Origin: Daphnia pulex
Taxonomy: Eukaryota; Arthropoda; Branchiopoda; Diplostraca; Daphniidae
DNA length: 64,000 bases
Assembly: GCF_021134715.1 (NCBI RefSeq)
Contig: NC_060021.1
Coordinates: 11,378,501-11,442,500 of the forward strand
Direction: 5' to 3'
Below the pieces are notes generated by a model. That model saw only the letters and a list, made by a program, of their open reading frames with translations, did not search any database and was not told the origin of the DNA. A program made the translations under genes and the position numbers. How positions within the stretch are numbered: the first letter of the stretch is position 1; each line of letters begins with the position of its first letter. Of this stretch, positions 45,502-58,000 are shown piece by piece.

Positions 45502-46622
45502 GACTAGGAAGTCAATTTCAATACATCCGTTTAAGAGAAAATTTGGTCGGAAACTGACACACCAATACCCCAAGCTCCTTTTACCCACCCCGAGGCTGAA
45601 TTGCGTGTTTCGTTCCGCGCTACACCATACGTTTAGGAAATGGAGGCCAGAAAGTATCATTAGATAAACACGATGCGCTTGTCAGACGTTTGTCTTTTAA
45701 CCAGGCCGCTCGATAATGATATATAGACACTACATGGTCTATGTCGTTAATTCTCTCTTACTCTCTGTCGTGAAATAAAATTGGTAGAGACTGAGTAAGG
45801 ATATGGATACCTCGTTACGTAACTTTCTACTTTCCTTTGTCAATTAATGTGACCTCGGGAAGTTTCTGTTGTATCGATTTTAGCCAAGATCAATGCAGGG
45901 TTTTCTTTAACTGATCGCCAAAAATGCTGATTTGTTGAAGCATATCGGTACTATCTCGAGCGTCGCTTTTCACGTAACACGAAATGTTGCCGTTAAGATT
46001 TTCAGGCTGGCTTCGGAAACTGTAAAAATCGGTCGAACCATGGTTCCTTTTTTTAAAAACGGCACATGGTATATCTACCTATCAAAGTTATTCCATGAGC
46101 AGTCTCAATCAAAATATTGAGAATCACTTATAAATGCAAAATACATTTTTTGGGACCTGTCTTCCATATCGGTTAACCATCAACGAAAAAAAAAGCTAAT
46201 TAGTGCCGATAATCCTGCAAAAATAATCAGGCTCACATATTTGCAATAATTATTGTCATCCAATAAGCTTTTAATTCACATTATGGTGAACGTATATTTT
46301 CATTCATGACCTACAGTGCTAGTATAGGACTGTGGCAGGTAGTTATGTGCGACGATTACTGATTAGGGTGAGGAATACACAACATACATTAGCGGTTACA
46401 GTACGTGTCCCTGATTCCATTGCAAGTCAACAGCTTGTGCCATCTATAATGTAAGCTGAGACAGAATGGACCTTGACGAGCGAGGGGTACAAGGGGGGGA
46501 AAGAAGGGGTTCTTACTGCGCACGTCTATGAACCACAGTCTCTTTATAGATCTACTTTTGTCACTTCTAAACATCATCGTAAACGAATATAGGTGTATAC
46601 AGCTATTTGATTGGTATCAGGT
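45502..46622. other. Intergenic, DEG/ENaC promoter side to ORP 3' end
   Basis: The ENaC 5' UTR and promoter should lie at 45502-45740; a minus-strand TATATATC is near 45720. Nothing else is recognised. Confidence 0.45.
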
Positions 46623-49025
46623 TCAGAAAATATTGATTGCTTGATATTCTTTCGTTTCCCAAAATCCTCCAGAGTAGAACCAACACTCTTGCTTTGTCAG
46701 TGGATGCACAGAGGGTTTAAACCATCTACGGGTGTTAAGGGAGTTGGACTTTTCATCATCATTTTCCAATGATTATAAATGAGTTAAAACCAACTTACCG
46801 TGCTTTTTCTTCCTTTTCCTTGCGATTCCGACGAGCTTTACGTGCGTCCCGCTGCTTCTCCTCCAATCGAGTTTTCTCTTGAGCGGCTGGTTCAATTTGA
46901 CCCTCTTCCATCAGTCTAATATCCGGTCGAAATCGACTGTCCGTTGGACAGATTTTAATTCCAGTTTCTGGCGGCGGCAACTCATTCGAAGCCATTGCAA
47001 ACAGCGTGAAGTTGTAGTACTGCGAGAGTTTACAACGAAAATTAAGCAAGCTAATCGATTTCCTGCACGAGAGCGCAGATATGTAAGTAACGATTACAGA
47101 TTAAGCCAGTACCTCGGCTGAGTATGAAGGACGAGGATCAGCTATCCACAGAGTAGTCGAGTTGGGAATTTCCAGCGAAATGGTTGAGCTAGATTTTGGG
47201 ATTTCGCCATCAGGAGGTTCGGGTGGACAATGTCCATCGTCTGAGCCATTCGCCTATAGCAAAGAATTAAATTAATTTCTTGAGAATATTCCGCAATGAT
47301 TAGTTTTGCATCGCAAAAATACATAGCAGACTTTTTTCGTTTTTTTGAAAAGTAGAATGAAGATTTACCTCATCTGCACTATGTTTAAATGAGCCAATAG
47401 TTAAGCTATTCAGTTTTGCAAGCATTTTGCGTGGCGTGTGCGTCACACTTTCCTTTGAGCTTTCCGATCTGCTACAAATGTGAATAAAATCGGAATCCTA
47501 TTATAAACCAATATCAACTTTTTTTTTGCATTAGTCATCTTACGACATACTTTAATCCTCGGTTCGAACTGGAAGTACTGTATTCGTCGTAAGCTAAAAT
47601 TAAAATATGATCATTTAACTGTTACTTATTTATCGAAGGTATTTAGTCATTACATTTTATGTCGGTTGACTTCATGAAATCTGTCCACTTGCCGTACAAG
47701 AACAATCTCCGCGCTTTACTGCATATCAGAAAATGAAACAATGACGTATTGTGGTATCATTGAAATCGATACATCGCAGACTGCCAGCCAAATGTTTAAA
47801 TCATCAGAATTGGGAAGACGTATAAAATACCTTGAATCGAGAACAAAACCTTCGACGCGATGCAAATCACGGCAGTACCAGCCTGCTGGTTTGAAATTCA
47901 ATTCGCATCGATAACCTATGAGTGTGCAATGTAGAAATGATGTCCATGAACTTCAAACCAAGTATTATACAATATATACATATAGGAGAAACCCGCCAAT
48001 ACCCAGCTTTTAATTGGACCAACTAACCGTTAGAATGGTTGATTATCTCCATCGTTCCGTACTGCTCCATCCATAGCTTCCCTACAATGATATTGTGGAC
48101 ATAGCAGCTGACATTTGACCATGTGTACGTTTCGTTCCATCTGTTAATCGACTAAGTTTAGCCCTCATGGTTTTCAACGGCTTTCTGTCGACGTCACTTA
48201 CTTGGGTAGCTCAACCGTGAAAATGCCTTTGGGTTGAATTTCGACGCTTTTCCCCCAGAATTTTATTTTCGGATTTATATCACCGTAAAAGCGGAAAGCC
48301 GGCGATTCAGCGTGAAAAGCTGAGATGGGTGGATGATGACTGACTTGCTCGGAAATAATTCTGCGTTTATAATTGAGGAAAAATATAAACAGTAAAAAAT
48401 AAAAATTAACAAAATAATCATTTGGACTTGAGCGGTGAAAAATTGAAAATGACGCCCATGTATCAAGTGTTAAACTAAACTAACCTAAAATCTTGTCGTT
48501 CATCTTGATACGTCTCACCAAGCAATGGATTGAAAGGTTTGCCCAAACGAAGCCAGTTGGATGCAAGACCACTAACGGCAAAAGATGCCACGTACTAACA
48601 AATCAATAGAATATTCAAATGAGATTCACTACGTATGAGGGGCGATTCCCCCCGCACCACAGATTTGCAATATATATTCACGACTTATTTGACTGAATTT
48701 GAAAGATACATACGAAGGAAATCTAAACTTACTTGCATCCGCTCAGCAGGATCTGTTGCTTCCGACGCTTTGTTCAACAAATAAGAATATTCCATAAATT
48801 CTGTTAGGCGCTGTAAAACTAAAATTTTAAAAGAAAAAAAAAAGATGAACTGGGTTTTTTTATCGTTTGCTTAATAATAATAACGTAGTGCAATCTTTAC
48901 ATGAAAGAGGCTCATTAAACTGAATGGGCATGGTAATCTTGGAGAGCTCCTTTCCGATGACTTGTTTCAAAACGGACCAAAGGCTCGTATCCCCGCAAGG
49001 AATTGCCACTGATGGAAGACGATCT
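46623..49025 (-). CDS. Oxysterol-binding protein-related protein, OSBPL1/OSBPL2 type (5' end missing)
   Basis: Exons (minus) 48901-49025, 48733-48818, 48485-48594, 48202-48360, 48028-48140, 47831-47915, 47654-47718, 47551-47593, an exon from about 47473 to 47369, 47113-47253, 46799-47019, 46623-46725. ORPs carry sterols and phosphoinositides at membrane contacts. The ORD domain is complete: [33 protein letters not shown], the [15 protein letters not shown] signature, [48 protein letters not shown], a charged [20 protein letters not shown] and the C-terminal RWFKPSVHP. The order and C-terminus fit OSBPL2/ORP1 best. The first listed exon begins in phase 2, so at least one upstream exon exists; I could not place it or any PH or ankyrin domain. 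Confidence 0.9.
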
Positions 49026-52000
49026 CTGTGTTGCCCAGAATAATAATCACATCATTAGTACTGATATACTTTTTTGTTTGTCTTTGGCTAGTTACGATGG
49101 TCGACAGGGCAGTCGCCAGGCGACCAGCGTACCAGAATGATTAAAGATCAATACGGCCAGAAAACGACAAAGCTGCCGTACATTATTGCAGTGTGCAGAG
49201 TACGCAATCTGTGAGGTCGTGTTTTAATATCTAACACACGTTTCTTTGATTTAGATTTTTCCCCCCTGGTGCACGGAATACATTGTACATTATTTTAATA
49301 ATGTTTCTGCCCAAAGTAAATCAGGTGGAAAAGACAATGTTTTCCTGTCGCACGTTAAGTGCATTGAAACCGAGAAAACCAATTATCTAACCATCTTCCA
49401 AGGAAAACTCGTGAAAATCGAATTTTACAAGAGAAATTCGGTTACAAACTTCTCCAGTGTTCTGTAATACAATTGTCTGCCAAAAAAAAAGTACTATGGT
49501 TTTCTTATTGTTTTTTTTAACACGAAGCGTGTAGCATATGGTTTATACGCTCTCAAGTTTCAAACTAATAAAATTGCAATTCTTTTTTCTTTCCATTCGA
49601 TGTTACGATATGCTATCAAAATATAGCGAAATCATATACTTATACACTTGAATAGTGATCAACTGATCATAGGCAGCACTACCAACCATGGATTTCGTAT
49701 TCAAATTCCCAGAACACAAGAGACCGGAGACCCGTTATAATCGAAACCATGGAGCTCTAAGGTCGCTAATCCTTGCTCTCATGTGTGCCTCACCCTTCCT
49801 GCAATGGTACTAGACGCTATATTAAGAAAGCCCCTTCCATTTTCATAGAACCAGGTTTCTCTTAAGCGTCTTCCATGGCTCCTTCAATCTCATTCGAGTT
49901 GGTTGCTTTTGGACGAGACGTTTAAAAGTCAGAATTTCAGATGGCAATAATGAATTCAATTCAACAAAGCTCTTCTCAATGAAATTGCCAATAAAGCCTA
50001 AAAGACAATACTGATGAATAATATCCCATCGAAATTGTATAACAAAGGCAGAACTTTTTGAAGGGCCATACAGAGGATGACCGCCAGAAAGGCGAATGAA
50101 TTGAAGATCATCCAAAAGGAGATGGAAAAATGGCCCAGTAAGAGCACTTAAGAGGTTTACACACTCGCAACAACTGTTTGATGTGACTCATGCGCAACGC
50201 AACAACCAGCAATAATTAATTCAGATGGAATTTTTTTTTGTACGTTTACCTGTGTTGACGTACGGCACTGTCCATTGTGCAATTGGGTTGATATTCTTGT
50301 TGAAAAATCACAGTTTTCCACCACCCCGTCGAGTGTTGTTTATATCGATGAAGTGCTCTGCTGTCTAGACGTCCCAGGCTGGTCCTCGATTGATACAACG
50401 TGCAGTTGCGTGCTTATTGACCTGTGCGAATTACAAGAGCGCCCGTTAGGAACAAGGAGAAATAATTTGCAGGTTGATTACACGAGGCTGACAAAGCCGA
50501 GCATATAGACAAAGCTATGCAAGGGATAGGCGGCAGGAATCGAATCAATACTTTTTGGAGTCGCATCGAGTCCTTTGAAGGGAGCTACCGGTTTAAAAAA
50601 AAAGTTCTTTGATGTGGTCAATTGACGATGAATTCATGATACAATATGCAACTCGCGTGAATATTTGATGTATCAAGGGCTAAAGATAGATGACAGGACA
50701 AAGGAAGGAGCTTACCGAAAACGGCATTCAAAAAAACGCGATCCTTAGAGCTCCAAACACCTTTCACACACTCGCACTTGGTCGTTGCTGTGTGGCAACA
50801 CTACGTCCATGCTCTCCCGGAGCTCTCCGTCAAAGGTTCCGAAAGGCAAACGTTTCAGAACCCAGCCCAAACCCAACTCGGAAGCGACATGTGCAGCAGA
50901 AATATTTCTGGATCCTTCTAGCGCTCCCCATTGGCCGCTTTTATTGAAGACCAGCTCATAGTTTCCCGATGACGGAGTCGCAGTTGCGCCGAGCAAATCA
51001 CTGAGAAATCCACACTCTGTTTTTTTGTTGTTGCCTTTTTTGTTTTTTGAAACAAATACATCCCTCGGATCGTTTTATCTTTCCCTATCGCACCCACTGA
51101 TTGAGACTCCAGAACGTATAAGCAACACTCTTCGTTTATCAATACCCGCGCAAGACTCACGAGGCCATTGAGGAGAACGTCAAGTCGGCGCCGTTAATTG
51201 CACGTGCATGAAATGTTAGACAATGGAATGCACGAAGATTACATGCACAGGGCATGTTTGCTTTTTTCTATAATCGTTAATAGAATGTTGCATGATTTAC
51301 TCCTTCCAACCCTCTACAAATCACATACGTGTGTTATTTACGTAGCGAGCAACTTCGCAGACAGCTACACGATACGAGGTAAAATTATAAGAAACTTTAG
51401 ATTGCCAAAGTAATGGATTGCTTGGCCCGACGTCGCTTTTGCGCATGTGCCCAAGTACCATTCAACTTTGTTTGCACTTGCGCGGTATCTTCCGCCGACT
51501 ATTATCGATTCTTATTGTATCTTTCTGGCTCAGGTGTGTCAACAGACGAATTTATCGTGCGTCACAGATTCATAAACAACAATCTGCTTAGTATTAATGT
51601 AAAAGTTGGCCAACATGCGGGCTTAGAATGTAACGACCCACATCTGCGCTGGTGTAGGACTTTTTTTTTTCCAAAACTTGGTTACTCAATGTCCAAATAA
51701 ATTATATACCTTGTTGCAAATAACCCAGCATGATGATAGCAATCGACGAGTGATGCTCTGTGGTTTGCACGATTTTCAAAGTCGATTACCGCTTCTTTTG
51801 TTGAGAATCCAACGAAATGCTTTCTGATCTTTCACTTTAACCAATGAAACGCGTTATGCTAAACGAATGAGTATCGGGAAAACTTTTTAGTTCTGCAAAA
51901 ACTAGAATGAAGAGAACGCCTTTGGGTGGAAATAAATTTCTATTATGGGTTACCGTCCATCTAGTTTCAATGATTAAAAAGTAATTCGCAGATTTCTGTG

Positions 52001-55000
52001 TAGGCCTACTGAACAAAGCAGGGGAAGTTGTAGTTTTCCTATAGAAACCTTTCGTTACACAATTTGAGCTTTATTACGATTGCTGATGTAAGGAAGCAGA
52101 CAATGACGCAAACGGAAAATCTCTTGTACGAATGACGTGGATTACGCATTATTAGATTGTGCAGCACAAAGAGAGTACTGAGTGCTCTCGGAGAACACCG
52201 GAGTTACGTTAATGAATTTTTACGAACAATGATTTGACAAAATATTGGTCGTCACCAAATCTAAATTAAAATAGGTTTCTGTAAGGATCCAGTACAGCTT
52301 AATAAGTTAATATTAAACAGGAAAAGCTACCTTTTTTTAACCAGTTCTAATAAACGCCAGTTAATTGGTCGAATTGCGAAAAATGTTGAACATTCGCTGT
52401 TGATTCAATAACGCTACATTTGTGAAAAGGAAACCTTACTACCGGTATGTCTACATTTAGTATTGTGAAAGTTTACTTATGAAACTCTGGTAACGTTCGA
52501 TTTCTTTGCTTCTAAGATTTAAATTTACAATTTACATACATGACGTTTTTGCTCGGCCGAGAATTCAGTTTGATTTGAGAATGAAAAACTCAATCGAGTG
52601 CAAAGTTTAGTTTTCAACGAATAAGATTTTTTTTCCAACGAAAAGGTACCGGTGTGGCGGCAGGTCCCTTTTGGTCACACAATCTTCTAGTTGCACTTTG
52701 ATTGAAATGTTTAAAGTTAAAATATTTCTGAATTTGATTGTTGACACACAGACAAAGTTGTGTGGTACAAAATATAGGGTCTGATCTGCAGTCGTTCTAC
52801 ATGTGAGTGATTTCATGAACCCTTCCTGAGAAAACAAAAACGGCAAGAGAAAAAAGTTCCAGTCAACCACCTAGCCCAGGAATACTCCTTGCGAAGGAGT
52901 ACTCTTTACTAATTACTACGCAACGATTTAAACTCAACGCCACCAAAAAGGAAGAAAATAGATAAATTGCGATAAATTGTTCTTACACTTTAAGCCTGGG
53001 AAATACAGCCAGGCATCCTCAAGTGCTCCATCCACAGAAAAGTTCAATGACGGAAAGGGGGCGTCCTCGTGAATACACACTCACATGGGTTTACACGAGG
53101 ACAGAGTTTTCTAATCGAACTAGATGCTGTTTACCTAAACAAGAAATGAAAATTTGGGTTACGAAAAATATTTACAGAAACAAAAAGTAGGGGAAAGAAG
53201 AGTGGGTAAACCCTGATTTTTAATAAATGGGAGAATTTAAAGTTTCCATGTAATAATAATGTACTGCATTTCTGCAAGTAATGCATCATTCAAATATAGC
53301 TGGCCGCAGGAATAAAAGTAACACACATAATTATCAAAGTGATGATAGTGAGATTGTTGCTGATAAGTGGTTAATACCAGCACATGCAAACCAAGTTGTA
53401 TATCGTGGTGTTATAATGGCTGGCTTAGGCCTCAAGTCTGCCCAAAGGAGAAGGTTACATCGGTAACATAGTGCAAACAAACTGTCATGCATCAACAGGG
53501 GGATTTCATGATAAATGCTAATCAGGAACTAATGTTTCAAAAACTTGGAACAGATTCAACTCATGTATTTAAGCTCCCATAATTATTCCATATGTATAGT
53601 CTTAGTTTTATTTACCTGAGAAACAGCATGGATGGAGAGCATAGAGAGCCGGGAAACCAGACTTCACACGACGCCCACATTTTTGTAATTTTATGAGTTG
53701 CCCTATTTTTCGTGCAGACACGTACGTTTTTTTAACAGTTAGACTATATCGTTCCATTTTCTATATCTTAATTAAACTTCGTCTCTTTTTACTTTTAAGA
53801 AAAAAGAGAGCAGACGACACTAATCTTCTAATTAGCCATGTCTTTTTCCTTTTTGCCTAAGATATCGATCGATAGAATAAAAATCGACTCATCCCCACTC
53901 CTCTAAATCCAAACCACTCAACAACGATATTTAAAGGCGGTTTTCTCGCCCGCGCTATTTGAGTATCATCTATTAGTTCGTCTCATCAAGTAACACTGAG
54001 TCCTCCTACCACAGTCAAGATAAAAGTGAAAACTTATTTTTACACGAAACCCACAGATAATTTAGAGCCACAATAAAACCCTCCAGGACTCTCTTGGAAG
54101 CCTAGAGAGAATGAAATGATTTCGATAAGTAAATAAGTATCGTCGCAAAAACAAACTTGGACGAGTCTACGTATGGGTTCCAAGAGTGAACTAGCGACTG
54201 ATGAATAGTTTTGTGAAAAATAAATAAAACTAGATTTTTGATGAGACTACTCTCTTCAACTTCGTTGTAAAGAATTTTGGGAAATTTCACTTTGAAATGA
54301 TTGCAGAAGATTGCAGGGCAATAATAGTGCGATGAAGTTTCGGTCGAATAAAGTTGAGTCGTCCATGTTATTCAATGGCCATTACGTTTGTATTTGTGGG
54401 CGACACTGTACAGTAGGAAGCCAACAAACACGCATAATACAGAAAGCTTACATCTCGATAGTAGCAAAGCGCGGTTGATATGAGATATGGTTTGTGAAAA
54501 ATAAGAAAGAATACGAGCTTTGCTTTCTTCACTCTCCTCTGTTGAAATGACTTGGAAAAATGAAAGGAAAACGAGCATACAGCAATTAAAACCAACGGAG
54601 ACTAGATCGAAACCTAAAATTTTAAATTGGGTATGGAGAAAAGACGTGGGATAGAGAAGTTCTGAGACCGGCGCTGAATGGGTCCGATGGCCGTCGTGTT
54701 CGATCGACGTCAACGATTCGGTCGTCTCTGGTACCGTAAGGGGTTCGTAATGCGTTGTTGAACGACATGCTAATAATAACCGACACGTTACCATCAGTCA
54801 TCGCAGCACACTGGTAGTGAAATACACGATGATTCTTTTTTTTTCTTTTTTGTCTTCCATTTTCTTCGTTTCGTTTCACGGTTCCGAAATATTTAAAAAA
54901 TATTGACGACGCCGCAGGAGAGATGCGAGACTGTGAAGAGCTCCCGACGGGGTCAATTCAAAACATAAGCAGAAAAGTACGAACAAGGTTTCTGTGACTA
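49026..55000. other. Six-kilobase gene-poor stretch
   Basis: It must contain the 5' exon(s) and promoter of the ORP gene and the 3' UTR of the Mint gene, but I recognise no exon with confidence. Open frames without known features occur at 49843-50115 (-), 50745-50996 (-), 52607-52870 (-) and 53281-53466 (+). A TATTTAAAGG box near 53929 might mark a promoter. A GTAGGCCTAC palindrome is at 52000-52009. Confidence 0.4.
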
Positions 55001-58000
55001 TCAGATGTAGACAGGAGTTTCCTGGCCAATCAAAAGGCGAAACATGGAGGTGGGCATCGTCTTCATGTTTATCTAAATGAAATCAAATTCAAGTTATTTT
55101 TAAAATGTTCAATTGGGAACCATTAATGAAATGAGGCCCATTTTTCAGTTCTTTACCTCTCCGACGGAAGTTGCCAAAAGACCAACGATGCGTTCGTGAG
55201 GTACGGCAACGACACTTTGACCGTTAATTTCAATAATCCGGTGACCGACACGAACTCCGCCTCGTTCAGCGATCCCTCCTCTCAGAAGGCTACAAATCTG
55301 CCGGAAAAAAAAGTTCAAACGCGACGACTCGTTAAGATCCGAAAATGCCAAAAGGAGAGTTCAACTCATTAGTAACTTAAGTAACTGACCACTCCGTTCT
55401 GGACGCTGAAACCTAATTGGTACTTTGTGTCGGGTCGTTTGATTTTCACCTCGACCACGGGTGGGCAAGGAACCACAGTTAGTTTAACCACCGTCGCCGA
55501 CTTGGCGTTCTGCAAAAGACAAATTCAAAAAGCCCGCCAAAGGTTTAGAGAGACAATTGAAGATGACTTGAAGACCTTGGTAAAAAAAGTGTCAAATTGA
55601 GCCTTTACTTTGATGTAAGTCTGACAGGTGGAGAGGGGCAGCCCCACAAGGCTGATGCCGTTGATGGCGATGATCTGGTCTCCGATATTGAGCTGGCCGC
55701 ATCGAGCAGCCGCTCCAGCCGGTGCCAGATTGGCTATGACGACAGTCGGGAGCATCGACCCCCATCCCGATTCGACGATGACGACTCCCAGGATTTCGTT
55801 GCGGGCTTTCGGCACGATGACCTGAACGCAATTGGAACGCATCCATAAAGTATGCAGACCCGAGAGCCGCTTCGCCGTTCGGGTTCAGTGAACGGGTAAT
55901 TATGCTAATATAGAAATACATACCTCTTTCTGCAGCTCTTTCTTGGCGAACATTTGTAACTCGTCGCCAAATATCTCCTGAGAATTCAAAACTTCCTGAT
56001 AGTCCATTTCGCGCACAAAACTCTGGTCCTCGATGCCATTGGCTTTCAGGAATTCCATATAGGCAACTTGAAAGGCCTGACCGATGGACTGGGCAATAAA
56101 CTGGGCCTGTAAAAGAAAGAAACAAACAAACAAAAACCAAATAAAACGATGACAAACGGCCCGTCGCACGAGTATCATTCTCAGTCGAATGGCAGCACAG
56201 CATTAGAATCTATCGGTTGTCATCAAAGCATTTGTTACCTCCTCACTCTCGAAGACGTGACAGACCATTTTGGGCGTCTTGGCAATCTTGTTGCTGGAAT
56301 CTTCGCCATCCTGAGTGATCATCCGCCTCCTGGCCATCAGAACGACGAGGTCTCCAATATCGGCAATGTAGGAAATGGTTCTCAAGGCGTGATCCATCAT
56401 AATTTCCTGGAGAAGATGGGCAGACAACACACAAGAGAAACGACAAAGAGGATATAGGTTATATAGAGACGTTGAGAACCAGAGAGAAATAATAAGACAT
56501 CAATTTGGATAGTCCGAGTCGCCGTTTGCCAGGCAAAGCACGTGCGGCGGAAGAAATGAGATATTGAGGGGGGAAAGAAAAAACCGAAAACAAAACGTCA
56601 AAGGAATGCAGAAAGAAAAGAAAAACAAAATCATGATCAAATATTTCATCTCCAACTGACTTTCAATTCCGTGTTGAGGACCATGATTTTCTCCGTGGAA
56701 ATGAAGAGGTCCACTTCGGTCGTCGGCTGCGTTTCTCCTTCCGGCGCCTAATTTTCATCATTTCCCGTATCGGAAGAAGTAGGAGAATGATGAACGGAGG
56801 AGTCATGAAAATGAAAGATAGCCAAAAAAAAAAAAAAAAAAAGATTCCATTCACGATCGGTATGTTTGCATTCTTTCTTTCTTCTCTCTTTTACGGATCT
56901 CTTTCTCTCTCTTTCTCGGCGAGCAGAGCGCAAACGAAAATTAATATCGGCCGTCGGCAAACTAATCCAGAGGAATCCTTCCACTACCCCCCTCTGTATA
57001 TCCACCAAGCGTCTTCGTTGGATGCGCTCCGCGATTTTTGCGTGGGATCATGTCCGTCGAAAGACTTGTTCTCAGACCACTGCTTTGCTCTCCGCTTCTT
57101 TCAGACCGTTTTCCCGTTCGTCCTCTCTCGCTCGTGTTTCTTTTGTCGACGTTCAAGAGATCCGTTCCCAGCATCCATTGAACAAACAATAAGGGACTAA
57201 ATTAGGTTTTTTTTTCTTCTTCTTCTTTTTGGGTATAAAGAACCTTACATCCAGGATACATGTGAGGGTGGTGGTCGCTCCTTGATTGAATCAATAGAAC
57301 ACCACACACACACGTCGAGTTGAGGTGGAGAAGAGTCGAGCAAAGGAGCGGTGGTGGCATGTCTCTGTCATGGACGACAAGACACGCAAGACGCGGAGCG
57401 CTTCAACCGGCGGCTGCTCAGACGGGCGGCGGTTGACGGCCGCTGTCAAGAGTTTGTGTGGATACACAGAGGGAGGAGGTTGCCGCCCCGTTTTCCTTTT
57501 TTTTTTAGTACGTCTCTCAACACACAATTACACGAGACGTCGATGACCGAAACAACAACAACAACAGCAACAACAACAACAGACGACATCAAGAGATAAA
57601 GAGAGGAGATAATGGACTCACCAGGGCCTAGCAAACAAGACCATTACCGCACGACAGGGCAAGCAAGAAAGGGAGAGAAAGACAAAAGAAATAGAAATAG
57701 ACAAAATATTTATATGTAAATACGGCATAATAATTATTTCCCAAAATTATTTTTGTTTCTGTTAAATGTTTAACGTGTCAAACTAAATATTGTGGTTAAA
57801 AAAAAATTATTATCAATTAATTATTATTTTTTTCGATGGCGTGTGTGTGTGTGTGGCATATGCTAAATCAAAAAGTGAGTGAATCGTTTTGAATCAAAAA
57901 TGTTTCATAACATTTTGTCTGGCATCAGTTTCCGTGTGTGTATGTGTGTGTATGTGTGTGCGCGCGCGCGAGTGTTCGGTCTACCTATAGTCGAGAAAAT

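Noticed and set aside
50745-50996. Minus-strand frame of 83 codons (NYELVFNKSGQWGALEGSRN)
   Set aside because: Balanced composition, but no known family, and overlapping frames on the other strand are equally open. It cannot be tied to the ORP gene by phase.
54372-54879. Two overlapping minus-strand frames of 140 and 85 codons downstream of Mint
   Set aside because: They overlap each other in different frames in the expected Mint 3' UTR, and no domain or splice signals are visible.
56787-57200. Plus-strand frame of 137 codons over a Mint intron
   Set aside because: It includes a poly(A)-coded lysine run and low-complexity Phe/Ser sequence, lies antisense to a clear intron, and has no family.
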